64,000 nt of DNA from Klebsiella quasipneumoniae subsp. quasipneumoniae. GTDB lineage: Bacteria > Pseudomonadota > Gammaproteobacteria > Enterobacterales > Enterobacteriaceae. The notes beneath the pieces are model-generated. The model searched no databases, was not told the origin of the DNA, and saw only the letters and a list, made by a program, of their open reading frames with translations. This document shows, one piece after another, positions 31,573 to 41,953 of this stretch; the stretch's first letter is position 1; the number at the start of each line of letters is the position of its first letter. The position numbers and the translations under genes were made by a program. The stretch spans positions 3,472,001 to 3,536,000 of the forward strand of contig NZ_CP084876.1 in NCBI RefSeq assembly GCF_020525925.1. Direction: 5' to 3'.

Positions 31573-33852
31573 TTAGTGGGCGGCTTCCGGTTTGTGCTTC
31601 GGCGCGCTCTGGAAGTCGTAAGTCAGCGTATTTTTCGCGCTGTCCAGAGAGACCGTCACCTGCCCCCCGTCGACCAGCGAGCCAAACAGCAGCTCGTTCG
31701 CCAGCGGTTTTTTCAGGTTGTCCTGAATGACGCGTCCCATCGGACGTGCCCCCATCGCCCGGTCGTAGCCTTTTTCCGCCAGCCAGTCGCGCGCTTCCTG
31801 GCTGACTTCCAGGGAGACGCCTTTCTGATCCAGCTGAACCTGCAGCTCGACGATAAACTTGTCGACAACCTGATGGATCACCGTGGTGGAGAGGTGATCG
31901 AACCAGATAATGTTGTCGAGACGGTTACGGAACTCCGGCGTAAAGATCTTCTTGATCTCATCCATTGCATCCGGACTGTTGTCCTGCTGGATAAGGCCAA
32001 TCGATTTACGCTCGGTTTCCCGCACCCCGGCGTTGGTGGTCATCACCAGCACCACGTTGCGGAAGTCCGCTTTACGTCCGTTGTTATCGGTCAGCGTTCC
32101 GTTATCCATCACCTGCAGCAGCAGGTTGAACACGTCCGGATGCGCTTTTTCGATCTCATCGAGCAGCAGCACCGCGTGCGGATGTTTAATCACCGCATCG
32201 GTCAGCAGCCCGCCCTGGTCGAAGCCGACGTAGCCCGGAGGCGCCCCGATTAAACGGCTGACGGTATGACGTTCCATATATTCGGACATATCAAAACGCA
32301 GCAGCTCAATACCCAGCGCCTTCGCCAGCTGCACGGTCACTTCGGTTTTCCCCACCCCGGTCGGCCCGGCGAACAGGAATGAACCCACCGGCTTGTGCTC
32401 ATGGCCCAGCCCGGCGCGCGCCATTTTGATGGCTTCCGTCAGCGCCTCGATGGCCTTATCCTGACCAAAGACCAGCATTTTCAGTCGATCGCCAAGGTTT
32501 TTCAGCGTATCGCGATCGCTGCGGGAGACGCTCTTCTCAGGGATCCGCGCAATGCGCGCCACCACTGACTCGATATCCGCCACATTAACCGTTTTCTTAC
32601 GCTTGCTGACCGGCATTAAGCGCGCCCGCGCCCCTGCCTCGTCAATCACGTCAATCGCCTTATCCGGCAGATGACGATCGTTAATGTATTTCACCGCCAG
32701 CTCAACCGCGGCACGTACCGCCTTGGCGGTATAACGCACATCGTGGTGCGCTTCGTACTTCGGCTTCAGGCCGTTGATAATCTGGACGGTCTCTTCCACC
32801 GACGGTTCGGTAATATCAATTTTCTGGAAACGGCGGGCCAGCGCACGATCTTTCTCAAAGATGTTGCTGAACTCCTGGTAAGTGGTGGAGCCAATCACCC
32901 GGATCTTGCCGCTGGAAAGCAGCGGTTTGATCAGGTTAGCCGCATCGACCTGACCGCCAGACGCCGCCCCCGCACCGATGATGGTGTGGATCTCATCAAT
33001 GAACAGGATGCTGTTGGTATCCTGCTCCAGCTGTTTGAGCAACGCTTTAAAGCGTTTTTCAAAATCGCCACGGTATTTCGTCCCGGCCAGCAGAGAACCA
33101 ATATCGAGCGAGTAGATGGTGCAGTCAGCCATGACTTCCGGCACATCGCCCTGCACAATACGCCAGGCAAGGCCTTCGGCGATGGCGGTTTTACCGACGC
33201 CGGATTCCCCCACCAGCAGCGGGTTATTTTTACGCCGACGGCACAGAACCTGAATGGCGCGTTCCAGCTCTTTTTCACGGCCGATCAGGGGATCAATGCC
33301 GCCGACGCGAGCAAGCTGATTGAGGTTGGTGGTGAAGTTTTCCATACGTTCCTCCCCGCCGGCTTGCTCTTCATTGCCAGGCTGGCTTCCGCTGTTATCG
33401 GAAGACTGGCTCGGCTCGTCTTTGCGTGTACCATGAGAAATGAAGTTCACCACATCGAGTCGGCTCACTTCATGTTTACGCAGCAGGTAGGCGGCCTGCG
33501 ACTCCTGCTCGCTGAAAATCGCCACCAGCACGTTGGCGCCGGTCACTTCGCTGCGGCCAGAAGATTGCACGTGGAAGACGGCGCGCTGCAGCACACGCTG
33601 GAAGCTCAGCGTCGGCTGGGTGTCGCGCTCTTCTTCCGTGGCTGGCAGGACGGGTGTGGTTTGTTCGATGAAGGCTTCAAGTTCCTGACGCAATGCCACC
33701 AGGTCCACTGAACACGCTTCCAGGGCCTCACGGGCCGAGGGGTTGCTTAGCAGAGCCAGCAGCAAGTGCTCGACGGTCATAAACTCATGACGGTGCTCGC
33801 GCGCTCTGGCGAAAGCCATATTTAAACTGAGTTCCAGTTCTTGATTGAGCAT
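31573..33852 (-). CDS. clpA: ClpA, ATPase subunit of the ClpAP protease
   Basis: ClpA is a hexameric AAA+ unfoldase that feeds substrates to ClpP. The 759-residue product has an N-domain (about residues 1-145). A first AAA+ module follows with Walker A GESGVGKT and Walker B ILFIDEIH, then a second with GPTGVGKT and [10 protein letters not shown]. The ClpP-contact IGL tripeptide appears in KSIGLIQQ. I chose ATG 33852 ([10 protein letters not shown]); an upstream Met adds five residues. clpS ends 30 bp upstream, on the same strand. Confidence 0.96.
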   Translation of the reverse strand: MLNQELELSLNMAFARAREHRHEFMTVEHLLLALLSNPSAREALEACSVDLVALRQELEAFIEQTTPVLPATEEERDTQPTLSFQRVLQRAVFHVQSSGRSEVTGANVLVAIFSEQESQAAYLLRKHEVSRLDVVNFISHGTRKDEPSQSSDNSGSQPGNEEQAGGEERMENFTTNLNQLARVGGIDPLIGREKELERAIQVLCRRRKNNPLLVGESGVGKTAIAEGLAWRIVQGDVPEVMADCTIYSLDIGSLLAGTKYRGDFEKRFKALLKQLEQDTNSILFIDEIHTIIGAGAASGGQVDAANLIKPLLSSGKIRVIGSTTYQEFSNIFEKDRALARRFQKIDITEPSVEETVQIINGLKPKYEAHHDVRYTAKAVRAAVELAVKYINDRHLPDKAIDVIDEAGARARLMPVSKRKKTVNVADIESVVARIARIPEKSVSRSDRDTLKNLGDRLKMLVFGQDKAIEALTEAIKMARAGLGHEHKPVGSFLFAGPTGVGKTEVTVQLAKALGIELLRFDMSEYMERHTVSRLIGAPPGYVGFDQGGLLTDAVIKHPHAVLLLDEIEKAHPDVFNLLLQVMDNGTLTDNNGRKADFRNVVLVMTTNAGVRETERKSIGLIQQDNSPDAMDEIKKIFTPEFRNRLDNIIWFDHLSTTVIHQVVDKFIVELQVQLDQKGVSLEVSQEARDWLAEKGYDRAMGARPMGRVIQDNLKKPLANELLFGSLVDGGQVTVSLDSAKNTLTYDFQSAPKHKPEAAH

Positions 33853-33882
33853 AGGCACCTCCCCCAATTTTCATGCCTGTAT

Positions 33883-34200
33883 TCAGGCTTTTTCCAGCGT
33901 ACACAGCAATGGATGCTCGTTCTCCCTCGCGTACTGATTCACCATAGCGACTTTGGTCTCCGCCACTTCCGCGGTAAACACGCCACAAATCGCCTTACCT
34001 TCATAGTGAACCGTGAGCATCAGTTGCGTTGCACGTTCAACATCATAAGAAAAGAATTTTTGTAACACGTCAATAACAAACTCCATTGGAGTGTAGTCAT
34101 CATTGACCAATATCACTTTATACATAGATGGCGGTTTAATCGCATCACGAACTTCGTCGTCAACCAGGTGCTCGAAGTCCAGCCAATCTCTCTTACTCAT
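33883..34200 (-). CDS. clpS: ClpS, N-end rule adaptor
   Basis: ClpS delivers N-degron substrates to ClpA and inhibits ClpA self-degradation. The 105-residue product has a flexible N-terminal tail and the conserved core [15 protein letters not shown], which contributes to the hydrophobic pocket for N-terminal Leu, Phe, Trp and Tyr, plus [16 protein letters not shown]. It is the first gene of clpS-clpA and divergent from cspD. Confidence 0.95.
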   Translation of the reverse strand: MSKRDWLDFEHLVDDEVRDAIKPPSMYKVILVNDDYTPMEFVIDVLQKFFSYDVERATQLMLTVHYEGKAICGVFTAEVAETKVAMVNQYARENEHPLLCTLEKA

Positions 34201-34525
34201 CGTCAGTGTTCATCATCGGTTGCTGTTGCCAACAGGCGGAGGCCTGTCGATGACCAGAGGTTATGCTCATCACAAATCTACAACAGATCATAGATAACTA
34301 TCATCTATCGCTTCTATCCGCGACGGCTGTCACATTCCCCGGCAATAGCGTTAACTGCTTCAAATTTTGACGCATTTTTCGCCGCTCCCCCTCCTCAATC
34401 GCTTGACGCGTTTTCGTATTTCTCTAAATTGTAGTGGCGAGAGTTGGCGAGCAATTGAACAACTCGTCACTCCACCACCGGTTCATTCCATCTTACTAAT
34501 AAAGATTTACGAAGGATGTCGAAGT
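34201..34525. promoter_or_regulatory. Divergent clpS-cspD intergenic region
   Basis: These 325 bp should hold promoters for clpS on the minus strand and cspD on the plus strand. An open frame leads into cspD from 34367, but it lacks family similarity upstream of the CspD start. I could not assign specific boxes with confidence. Confidence 0.5.
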
Positions 34526-34747
34526 ATGGAAATGGGTACTGTTAAGTGGTTCAACAATGCCAAAGGGTTCGGTTTTATCTGCCCTGAGGGCGGCGGCGAA
34601 GACATTTTCGCCCATTACTCCACCATCCAGATGGATGGTTACAGAACGCTAAAAGCCGGACAAGCCGTTCGGTTTGATGTTCACCAGGGGCCAAAAGGCA
34701 ACCACGCCAGCGTGATCGTCCCTGTGGAAGCGGAAACGGCTGCATAA
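34526..34747 (+). CDS. cspD: CspD, stationary-phase cold-shock-like protein
   Basis: CspD is a dimeric, single-stranded nucleic-acid-binding protein that inhibits replication under nutrient stress. It is a Lon substrate in E. coli. The 73-residue product has the cold-shock domain with RNP1 KGFGFI and RNP2 DIFAHY. I chose the ATG at 34526 (MEMGTVKWF), preceded by GAAGGATG. A second in-frame ATG two codons on is possible. The C-terminus (VEAETAA) is one residue shorter than my recollection of E. coli. Confidence 0.95.
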   Translation: MEMGTVKWFNNAKGFGFICPEGGGEDIFAHYSTIQMDGYRTLKAGQAVRFDVHQGPKGNHASVIVPVEAETAA

Positions 34748-34780
34748 CTCTTTTGCTTCATTGTGTACATCCTGCTAATA

Positions 34781-34809
34781 AAATGCCAGTCCTTCTGACT
34801 GGCATTTTT
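34781..34809. terminator. Shared terminator between cspD and macB
   Basis: AAATGCCAGTC and GACTGGCATTT form an 11-bp perfect stem around CTTCT with A and T tracts on both sides, so it can serve the convergent genes cspD and macB. Confidence 0.9.
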
Positions 34810-34823
34810 ATTTCTCATCCCGA

Positions 34824-36764
34824 CTACTCCCGCGCCAGGGCATCCACCGGATCGAGCCGCGCCGCATTGCGCGCCGGCAGCCACCCAAACAGCACCCCGG
34901 TTAACGTCGAACAGAGAAACGCTGTCACCAGCGCCAGCGGCGAAAAACCGATCTCCCAGCCGGGGAGAAACAGCTGCAGAATAAACGCAATCATCAGCGA
35001 CAATGTCACCCCCAGCGCGCCGCCGACCAGGCAAACCAGCACCGCTTCGATGAGAAACTGCTGCAGCACATCGCTGGCCCGGGCGCCAACCGCCATGCGG
35101 ATGCCTATCTCACGCGTTCGTTCAGTCACCGACACCAGCATAATATTCATCACGCCAATCCCGCCGACCACCAGGGCGATCACCGCCACCAATGTGAGGA
35201 ACAGCTGTAAGGTATGTGTGGTCCTTTCGGCGGTTTTCAAGATGCTGTCCATATTCCATGTGAATACATCTTTTTTACCATGCCGCAGCTCCAGCAAACG
35301 CAGCAGCTGTTTTTCAGCGGTGTCGCTGTCATAGCCTTCATGAACGCGAACGGTGATCGAGTTCAGCCACGACTGGCCCATCACCCTTCCCGCCATGGTG
35401 GTGTAGGGCAACCAGACGCGGAGAATTTTACTGCTGCCGAACATCGACTGCTTTTCATCCGCAACGCCAATCACCGTGGCCGGCATATTGCCCACCAGAA
35501 TCACCTCGCCCACCACTTTTGCTTTATTGGGAAACAGCTGGCGACGGGTATTGCTGTCGAGCACCACCACCTGCGCCCGGCTGTTGAGCTGCAGCTCATT
35601 AAAGGTATTGCCCTCGCTAAAGGTCATGCCGTAAACATTAAAGTATTGCGGCCCCACCCCTTCCGCGCTGGCGGCTACGTCAATATTGTTGGCGCGCAGA
35701 CGCAGGCTTTTTGACACCGCCGGCGTAGCGGAACGCACCCACGGCTGTTTCTGGATCGCCAGCAAGTCGTCATACTTCAGCGCCTGCTGATAGCGCGGGT
35801 CGTCATCGCCAAAATCCTTGCCAGGGTAGACGTCAATGGTATTGGTGCCTATCGCGCGAATATCTGCCAGCACCATCTGTTTGGCGGCATCGCCCACCAC
35901 GACGATCGACACCACCGAGGCAATCCCAATAATAATGCCGAGCATGGTCAGCAGGGTGCGCATTTTATTCGCCGCCATCGCCCGCCAGGCCATGACCAGC
36001 GCCTCGCGAAAGCCGCTGGTGAACTGACGCCACGCCGAGGGCTCCTCCTGCTGACGGGCGCGCAGCCCACCGCCCTGGCGGCTGGCGGAGGGGTTGCGGA
36101 CGATTTCGCCATCGCGGATCTCGACGATCCGCTCCGCCTGAGCGGCGACCTGCGGATCGTGAGTGACAATGATGACCGTGTGCCCCTGCGCTTTCAGCTG
36201 GTGCAGGATCGCCATCACCTCTTCGCCGGAATGGCTGTCCAGCGCGCCGGTCGGCTCATCGGCGAGGATCACTTCCCCACCGTTCATCAGGGCGCGGGCG
36301 ATACTGACCCGCTGCTGTTGGCCGCCGGACAGCTGCGACGGCTGATAGTCGGCGCGATCGCCAAGCCCCAGGCGCGCCAGCAGCTCATGAGCGCGCGCCA
36401 GGCGCGCCCGCCGTTCACTGCCGGCATACACCGCCGGCACTTCGACGTTCTGCGCGGCGGTCAAATGCGACAGCAGGTGATAGCGTTGAAAGATAAAACC
36501 AAAGTGTTCCCGCCGCAGACGGGCCAGCGCATCGCCATCCAGCTGCGCAATATCGGTTCCCGCCACCCGATAGGTGCCGCTGGTGGGTTTATCAAGGCAG
36601 CCAAGGATGTTCATCAGTGTTGATTTACCCGAGCCGGAGGCGCCCACGATCGCCACCATCTCCCCGGCATGGATACTGAGGGTGATCCCCTTGAGGACCT
36701 CAACGCTGCCGTCGCCGGAAGGATAGCTGCGACGAATATCACGCAGCTCGAGCAGGGCCGTCAT
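34824..36764 (-). CDS. macB: MacB, ATPase/permease of the macrolide and heat-stable-toxin exporter
   Basis: MacB works with MacA and TolC to export macrolides, peptides and other envelope substrates. The 646-residue product has an N-terminal ATPase domain with Walker [10 protein letters not shown] (near residue 45), signature LSGGQQQR and Walker [12 protein letters not shown]. One membrane helix, a large periplasmic domain and three C-terminal helices of the FtsX/MacB type follow. Its ATG overlaps the macA stop by 4 bp (36761-36764), indicating coupled translation. Confidence 0.95.
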   Translation of the reverse strand: MTALLELRDIRRSYPSGDGSVEVLKGITLSIHAGEMVAIVGASGSGKSTLMNILGCLDKPTSGTYRVAGTDIAQLDGDALARLRREHFGFIFQRYHLLSHLTAAQNVEVPAVYAGSERRARLARAHELLARLGLGDRADYQPSQLSGGQQQRVSIARALMNGGEVILADEPTGALDSHSGEEVMAILHQLKAQGHTVIIVTHDPQVAAQAERIVEIRDGEIVRNPSASRQGGGLRARQQEEPSAWRQFTSGFREALVMAWRAMAANKMRTLLTMLGIIIGIASVVSIVVVGDAAKQMVLADIRAIGTNTIDVYPGKDFGDDDPRYQQALKYDDLLAIQKQPWVRSATPAVSKSLRLRANNIDVAASAEGVGPQYFNVYGMTFSEGNTFNELQLNSRAQVVVLDSNTRRQLFPNKAKVVGEVILVGNMPATVIGVADEKQSMFGSSKILRVWLPYTTMAGRVMGQSWLNSITVRVHEGYDSDTAEKQLLRLLELRHGKKDVFTWNMDSILKTAERTTHTLQLFLTLVAVIALVVGGIGVMNIMLVSVTERTREIGIRMAVGARASDVLQQFLIEAVLVCLVGGALGVTLSLMIAFILQLFLPGWEIGFSPLALVTAFLCSTLTGVLFGWLPARNAARLDPVDALARE

Positions 36765-37876
36765 TTTGCCGCCCCGCTCGCGCTCTCGCCGACGATCACC
36801 TCATCCCCCTCTTCAAGTCCCTGCACCACCGCGACGTCGGTATCATTGCGCGCGCCAATGACAATCTCACGCTCTTTGACCTCGCCGGTACGCAACAGCC
36901 GGACGTGGTAGCGGTTATCACCGACCGCATCGCCCAGGGCGCTCAGCGGGATGGTGATCACGTTCTTTACCTCGGCCAGTTGAATATGCACCTGCGCGGT
37001 CATGTCGAGGCGCAGGATCCCCTGCGGGTTCGGGACCTCGAAGCGGGCATAATAGAAGATGGCGTCGTTGACTTTTTCCGGCGTCGGCAGAATGTCCTTC
37101 AGCTTGCCTTCATAGCGGGTTAACGGGTCGCCCAGCACGGTAAACCACGCCTTTTGCCCCGGTCTGAGATGGATGACATCCGCTTCGGAGACCTGCGCTT
37201 TAACCAGCATGGTGCTGAGGTCCGCCAGGGTCAGAATGTTCGGCGCCTGCTGGGCAGCGATCACCGTCTGTCCCTGCAGGGTGGTAATTTGCGTCACTTC
37301 GCCAGCCATCGGCGCCAGGATCCGCGTGTAGTCGAGGTTGGTCTTCGCGGTGTCGAGCGTCGCCTGGTTGCGCTTAATTTGCGCTTCAATGGTGCCGATT
37401 TGCGCCTGTTTCACCGCCAGGTCGGTGGCCGCGGTATCGAGGTCCTGTCGCGAGACCAGCTGGCGCTGCGCCAGCTGCTGCTGACGGGCCAGGGTCACCT
37501 GCGCCAGCTTACTCTCCGCGCGCGCCTGATTGAGCTGGGCGCGCAGTTCCATCAACGTCGCTTCCACCTCTTTGATCTGGTTTTGCGCCTGCTCAGGATC
37601 GATAACCCCCAGCAGTTGGTCCTTTTTGACCTTATCGCCGATATTCACGTGCAGCGTCTTCAGCTGTCCGCTGACCTGGGCGCCGACGTCAACTTTTCGC
37701 AAGGCATCCAGCTTGCCGGTAGCCAGCACGCTCTGCTGGAGGTCGCCTTTGCGCACCACCAGTGTCTGGTAGTGCGGCAGCGGCGCGTTGAGGATCCGCC
37801 ATCCCCAGACAGCCAGACCCAGCACCACGATCGCCAACAGCCACCAGACGGTCCTGCGTTTTCCCTTCAATTTCAT
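36761..37876 (-). CDS. macA: MacA, periplasmic adaptor of the MacAB-TolC efflux pump
   Basis: MacA is the membrane-fusion protein that links MacB to TolC. The 371-residue product has an N-terminal membrane anchor (about residues 10-28). A lipoyl/barrel-sandwich domain is interrupted by a long alpha-helical hairpin (about residues 95-175, rich in Gln, Ala and Leu), and beta-barrel and membrane-proximal domains follow. The gene precedes macB with a 4-bp overlap. As I recall, E. coli has ybjX between macA and ybjD; it is not present here. Confidence 0.94.
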   Translation of the reverse strand: MKLKGKRRTVWWLLAIVVLGLAVWGWRILNAPLPHYQTLVVRKGDLQQSVLATGKLDALRKVDVGAQVSGQLKTLHVNIGDKVKKDQLLGVIDPEQAQNQIKEVEATLMELRAQLNQARAESKLAQVTLARQQQLAQRQLVSRQDLDTAATDLAVKQAQIGTIEAQIKRNQATLDTAKTNLDYTRILAPMAGEVTQITTLQGQTVIAAQQAPNILTLADLSTMLVKAQVSEADVIHLRPGQKAWFTVLGDPLTRYEGKLKDILPTPEKVNDAIFYYARFEVPNPQGILRLDMTAQVHIQLAEVKNVITIPLSALGDAVGDNRYHVRLLRTGEVKEREIVIGARNDTDVAVVQGLEEGDEVIVGESASGAAK

Positions 37877-38022
37877 ATTCCGATTCCTGCTGTTTCCCTG
37901 CCGATCCAGGCGGTGATTCTATCGAAACCCGTTGGCAACAGAACATCCATTTTTCGCGCCAATGACGTTTTGTTTAGCTGCCGGAGAGCTTTGCGCCGCC
38001 GAGCCCCTCGACGGCGAAGAGA

Positions 38023-39681
38023 TTAATCGGCGCGACCGCGGGCCAGCCACAGTACCCGCGAGAACATTTTTTTCAGCAGCGTCGGCACTGCGTCCACCCC
38101 ACGGCGGCCGGCTTCCATTGCCACCTCAATCGCCAGGTCCGGCTTGGATGAACGATGAATGGCCTTGGTGATCACCCGCCGCATATTCATGGGCACATTA
38201 TCCGGGATCTGCGCCACCCGGTGGTAAACGTCATCAAATCCCTGACGATACATAAAGTGTTCCATATCCAGCGCCGGCAGAGTGGTCAGATGGTCGCGCT
38301 CCAGCTCGCGATCGTTATTCAGCAGGCCGCGTACGGTCGCGGCATATTTTTTCCCTGCCTCATCGCCGTCCACCAGCACGTGCCACTGGATCCCCATCCG
38401 GCGGGCGAATTTGATCAACGGCTTCAGGCCCGACTGGGCGAATTCAATGACTTTCACCCCTTCAGCATCAAAATGATGGCCGCACTGGCGGGCCAGTTCG
38501 TTGATAACCCAGGTTTCCGTCTCCCCCTCTACCAGCAGCCAACAGCGGGCGAAGAGCGATGAGGCGCGATTGAAGCGGATATGAAAGGCAATGCGCCGAC
38601 TCTCTTCGGCATTCATTCCGCCGGGCCCCAACCGCCATGCCGACACCCGCGCCGATTCACGCACCAGCCGGCACACATGCTCGACGGGCGTTAGCGACAG
38701 CAGCTCGCCGGAGTTCGTCGTCGTCACCCGCTGCAGCGGCAGCAAATTGAGCAAATGCCAGGCCACCGACAGCATAATAGGATGCAGCCGGGTTTCCGGG
38801 TCCTCAATCAACAAGAGCGGCCGCGCATCGCGATCGAGGCGCACCGTCCCTTTCGCCTGCAGCAGGGTGGCGAACAGCCCCAGCAGGATCACCCGATGGC
38901 TGCGCCCGCCGGGCTTGTCGATCATCCGGTTGATAATATCCAGATAACGCCAGCTACGCTGTTCATCATGGGAACGCCGCCGCATCAGGCGATGTCGCGT
39001 CTGGGCGCTGCTTTGCTCGGCAAAATAATGCTCCAGCAGCTGCACCATGGCCGACAACCCCTCGCGGATCTGACCGTCGGATAAATTTTGCGGGTGGCTG
39101 ACCAGTTCGCGGGACAGAAAATCCAGCTGGCGGGCGGTGATCTCTATCTGCGGCGAGTGCGGTACCGTTCCGTTATGAATGCGCCGCATAAAGCGCGCGT
39201 CGCGCAGACGCAGCACCGGCATCAAACGCACCAGGTGTCTGGCCAGCTCATCGATATCCTCCAGCGCCAGCGCTTCGCCTTCGCCATCGATAAAACTGCG
39301 CAGGGTCATCACGCTGTCATCATCGGCGAGTTCGCCTTCCAGGCGGTAGAACACCCGGTGATACCCGTCATCACAGGGCACCCAACAGCGCTGAAGCGGA
39401 CGGAAACGCCGCACCCGATGGCGTCCCGGCTCCGTTTCGCGGAAGGTCAGAATAATATGCAAATGGTGCTCGCGCCCCTGGATGTCGCCCGCGGGGAACC
39501 AAAAGTCATCGCGAACAAAGTGATAAAGATCGAACTCTGGCGACAAAAGCAGGGTCAGCGCATCAAGCAGACTGGACTTCCCCCACGCGTTTTCCCCGAT
39601 CAGGACGTTATTTTGCTCAAGCATCAACGACAGACGATTGATACCGCGAAAACCGACGATTTCTACGCGCTCAAGAAGCAT
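38023..39681 (-). CDS. ybjD: YbjD, OLD-family ATPase with TOPRIM domain
   Basis: The 552-residue product matches E. coli YbjD, a member of the OLD (overcoming lysogenization defect) nuclease family with no firmly established role. The N-terminal AAA domain starts at MLLERVEIVGFRG and has Walker A GENAWGKSS at residues 29-37 and a Walker B-like LLLIEDPETRLHP. The C-terminal TOPRIM domain shows LLVEGETETW and the acidic VDGDEAGKK. I chose ATG 39681 for family length. No UvrD-like helicase is adjacent, unlike Gabija systems, which use a related nuclease. Confidence 0.9.
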   Translation of the reverse strand: MLLERVEIVGFRGINRLSLMLEQNNVLIGENAWGKSSLLDALTLLLSPEFDLYHFVRDDFWFPAGDIQGREHHLHIILTFRETEPGRHRVRRFRPLQRCWVPCDDGYHRVFYRLEGELADDDSVMTLRSFIDGEGEALALEDIDELARHLVRLMPVLRLRDARFMRRIHNGTVPHSPQIEITARQLDFLSRELVSHPQNLSDGQIREGLSAMVQLLEHYFAEQSSAQTRHRLMRRRSHDEQRSWRYLDIINRMIDKPGGRSHRVILLGLFATLLQAKGTVRLDRDARPLLLIEDPETRLHPIMLSVAWHLLNLLPLQRVTTTNSGELLSLTPVEHVCRLVRESARVSAWRLGPGGMNAEESRRIAFHIRFNRASSLFARCWLLVEGETETWVINELARQCGHHFDAEGVKVIEFAQSGLKPLIKFARRMGIQWHVLVDGDEAGKKYAATVRGLLNNDRELERDHLTTLPALDMEHFMYRQGFDDVYHRVAQIPDNVPMNMRRVITKAIHRSSKPDLAIEVAMEAGRRGVDAVPTLLKKMFSRVLWLARGRAD

Positions 39682-40099
39682 ATCCCCTCCGCTACACCAC
39701 CACTCTCCTTCAGTAATCAACAGTATAGCGAGGGCGGCGGCAAGATGACACTCCGCTTAGTCACCTCGCGCATCCTATTCAGGAGGTTAAATATATTCAT
39801 AAAATTACACACTTACCGCCTATTAACCGCTGTTGATTATTCATCAAACAAAATAGTTTTATTTCAGACGTTATGTTCTACACTATTGATAATCTTGGAT
39901 GGATATAGGAATAGTTAAACTGGCAAACGCAATCCCTTCACCTTGCCCTAAATCAAATAATATCAATATATTTAACTGGCTCTGGGATGACGATTATCTC
40001 TAGAATAACTCCGCTTTATTTTTATCGTCGTCCCTTATCACGATAAATAAAGAACGGCACGGTCCGCTCGTGCGCGTATACATTTAAATTGAGGTGGTT
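39682..40099 (+). promoter_or_regulatory. ybjD-aqpZ intergenic region
   Basis: These 418 bp are AT-rich, especially 39780-40030, and contain no gene I can support. They should hold the divergent promoters for ybjD and aqpZ. A GAGG ribosome-binding site lies 5-9 bp before the aqpZ ATG. Confidence 0.45.
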
Positions 40100-40795
40100 A
40101 TGTTCAGAAAATTAGCAGCCGAATGCTTCGGCACCTTCTAGCTTGTATTTGGCGGCTGCGGTAGCGCCGTCCTTGCCGCAGCATTTCCCGAGCTGGGTAT
40201 CGGTTTTGCCGGCGTGGCGCTGGCATTTGGTTTAACCGTATTAACCATGGCGTATGCGGTTGGCCATATTTCCGGCGGTCATTTCAACCCGGCGGTGACC
40301 TTAGGCCTGTGGGCCGGCGGTCGTTTCCCGGCGAAAGAGGTCATTGGCTATATTATCGCCCAGGTGGTCGGCGGAATTATTGCCGCCGCGGTGCTGTACG
40401 TAGTGGCCAGCGGTAAAGCCGGCTTTGATGCCGCCGCCAGCGGTTTTGCCTCCAACGGCTATGGCGAACACTCCCCGGGCGGCTTCTCTATGCTGTCGGC
40501 TATCGTTATTGAAATCGTACTGACCTGCGGCTTCCTGCTGGTTATCCATGGCGCTACCGACAAACACGCGCCTGCGGGCTTCGCGCCGATCGCTATCGGC
40601 CTGGCGCTGACCCTCATCCATTTGATCAGCATTCCGGTCACCAACACCTCGGTCAACCCGGCGCGCAGCACCGCGGTGGCGATTTTCCAGGGCGGTTGGG
40701 CGCTGCAGCAGCTGTGGCTGTTCTGGGTCATGCCGATCGTCGGCGGGATCCTCGGCGGCGTGCTGTACCGCACTCTGCTGGAAAAACGCGATTAA
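40100..40795 (+). pseudogene. aqpZ: Aquaporin Z gene interrupted by an amber codon at position 14
   Basis: AqpZ is the tetrameric inner-membrane water channel. Read through, the frame gives exactly 231 codons, the same length as E. coli AqpZ, with both NPA motifs intact (HFNPAVT and SVNPARST). Codon 14, Trp in E. coli (GTFWLVFGG), is TAG at 40139-40141, a single TGG-to-TAG change. The frame is otherwise open. The first later start is a GTG at 40214 (MALAFGL), which would remove most of the first helix. Either the strain lacks AqpZ, or the codon is suppressed, or it is a sequence error. The ribosome-binding site and downstream terminator are intact, suggesting a recent change. Confidence 0.88.
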
Positions 40796-40803
40796 TCTTT
40801 TCT

Positions 40804-40828
40804 AAAGCCCGGGTCCCCGGGCTTTTTC
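40804..40828 (+). terminator. Rho-independent terminator after aqpZ
   Basis: AAAGCCCGGG and CCCGGGCTTT form a perfect stem with a minimal T-containing loop, followed by TTCTTT, 10 bp past the aqpZ stop. Confidence 0.9.
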
Positions 40829-40910
40829 TTTCTGGCGACAGCTTTACTCGGCCCGGCTATTTGGATAGTGTCATGAGCGCTATTCTCATCATGCAAGGGT
40901 TGCATCGTTC

Positions 40911-41810
40911 ATGTTCTCGGGACTGTTCATCATTCTGTTGCCGCTGGTCGTCGGCTATTTACTGCCTCTTCGTCGCTCCTCCGCGTTAAAACTGATTAAC
41001 CGGATGCTGAGCTGGATTGTCTATGTGATCCTCTTTTTTATGGGTATCAGCCTGGCGTTTCTCGACAATCTGGCCAGCAATCTGCTGGCGATATTGCATT
41101 ACGCCGCGGTGAGCGTGGTCATCATTTTACTGTGTAATATTACCGCTCTGCTGTGGCTGGAAAGAAAAATGCCCTGGCGCAGTCTGCATCGTCAGGAGAA
41201 ATTACCCTCGCGCCTGGCCATGGCCCTGGAATCACTCCAGCTGTGCGGTGTGGTGGTGCTCGGTTTCTTGCTTGGCCTGACCGGCCTGTCTTTTTTACAA
41301 CACGCCACCGAAGCCAGCGAATATACGCTGATCTTTCTCCTGTTCCTCGTCGGTATTCAATTACGCAATAATGGAATGAGTCTGCGACAAATAGTCCTCA
41401 ACCGGCGGGGAATGATCGTCGCCGTGGTGGTCACGGCCAGTTCATTACTCGGCGGCATCCTCAACGCCTTTATTCTGGATTTGCCGCTAAAGACCGGTCT
41501 GGCGATGGCCAGCGGCTTCGGCTGGTATTCACTCTCCGGTATTTTACTGACCGAATCCTTTGGCCCGGTGATCGGCAGCGCGGCGTTCTTTAACGACCTG
41601 TGCCGCGAGCTGCTGGCCATCATGTTAATTCCGGGCCTGATTCGCCGTAGCCGCTCCACGGCGCTGGGGCTGTGCGGCGCCACCTCCATGGACTTCACCT
41701 TACCGGTGCTGCAGCGTTCCGGCGGCGTGGAGATCGTCCCTGCCGCCATCGTGCACGGTTTTCTGCTGAGCCTGCTGGTCCCGATCCTGATCGCCTTTTT
41801 TGCCGCCTGA
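40911..41810 (+). CDS. lysO: L-lysine exporter LysO (YbjE)
   Basis: LysO exports lysine and toxic analogues such as thialysine across the inner membrane. The 299-residue product matches E. coli YbjE in length and sequence, with about eight hydrophobic segments and the conserved ASGFGWYSLSGILLTESFGP stretch. The leader between the aqpZ terminator and the ATG is only about 80 bp, too short for a lysine riboswitch. In E. coli ArgP controls the gene; I cannot identify its site here. Confidence 0.92.
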   Translation: MFSGLFIILLPLVVGYLLPLRRSSALKLINRMLSWIVYVILFFMGISLAFLDNLASNLLAILHYAAVSVVIILLCNITALLWLERKMPWRSLHRQEKLPSRLAMALESLQLCGVVVLGFLLGLTGLSFLQHATEASEYTLIFLLFLVGIQLRNNGMSLRQIVLNRRGMIVAVVVTASSLLGGILNAFILDLPLKTGLAMASGFGWYSLSGILLTESFGPVIGSAAFFNDLCRELLAIMLIPGLIRRSRSTALGLCGATSMDFTLPVLQRSGGVEIVPAAIVHGFLLSLLVPILIAFFAA

Positions 41811-41818
41811 GCAGGCGC

Positions 41819-41846
41819 TGGCGGCAGACTTCCTGCCGCCAATTTT
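41819..41846 (+). terminator. Rho-independent terminator after lysO
   Basis: TGGCGGCAG and CTGCCGCCA form a 9-bp perfect stem around ACTTC, followed by ATTTT, 9 bp past the lysO stop. The T run leads directly into the FNR-like site of hcp. Confidence 0.85.
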
Positions 41847-41940
41847 GCGCTAAATCAATCTCCCTTTAAGTTGTATCAGAAATACCTTTTCTCCTCACGC
41901 GCTCGGGCATAACCTTAAACATGTATATCAAATATAACTT
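41845..41940 (+). promoter_or_regulatory. hcp regulatory region: FNR-like site and possible NsrR site
   Basis: An FNR-type site, TTGCG-CTAA-ATCAA, lies at 41845-41858 (centre 41851.5). If transcription starts about 30 bp before the ATG, near 41924 as reported for E. coli hcp, the site is at about -72.5, the same position as in E. coli. A 23-bp imperfect 11-1-11 inverted repeat at 41918-41940 resembles the NsrR motif, with 7 of 11 matches to AAGATGCYTTT in each half. It would cover the start point, fitting repression relieved by nitric oxide. Confidence 0.55.
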
Positions 41941-41953
41941 TAAAGGTGTGACC

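Noticed and set aside
38023..39681. Gabija defence system
   Set aside because: Only an OLD/TOPRIM gene is present; the UvrD-like GajB partner is missing on both sides and the neighbours are macA and aqpZ.
40829..40910. Lysine riboswitch upstream of lysO
   Set aside because: Only about 80 bp lie between the aqpZ terminator and lysO, too short for a lysine aptamer of roughly 170 nt.
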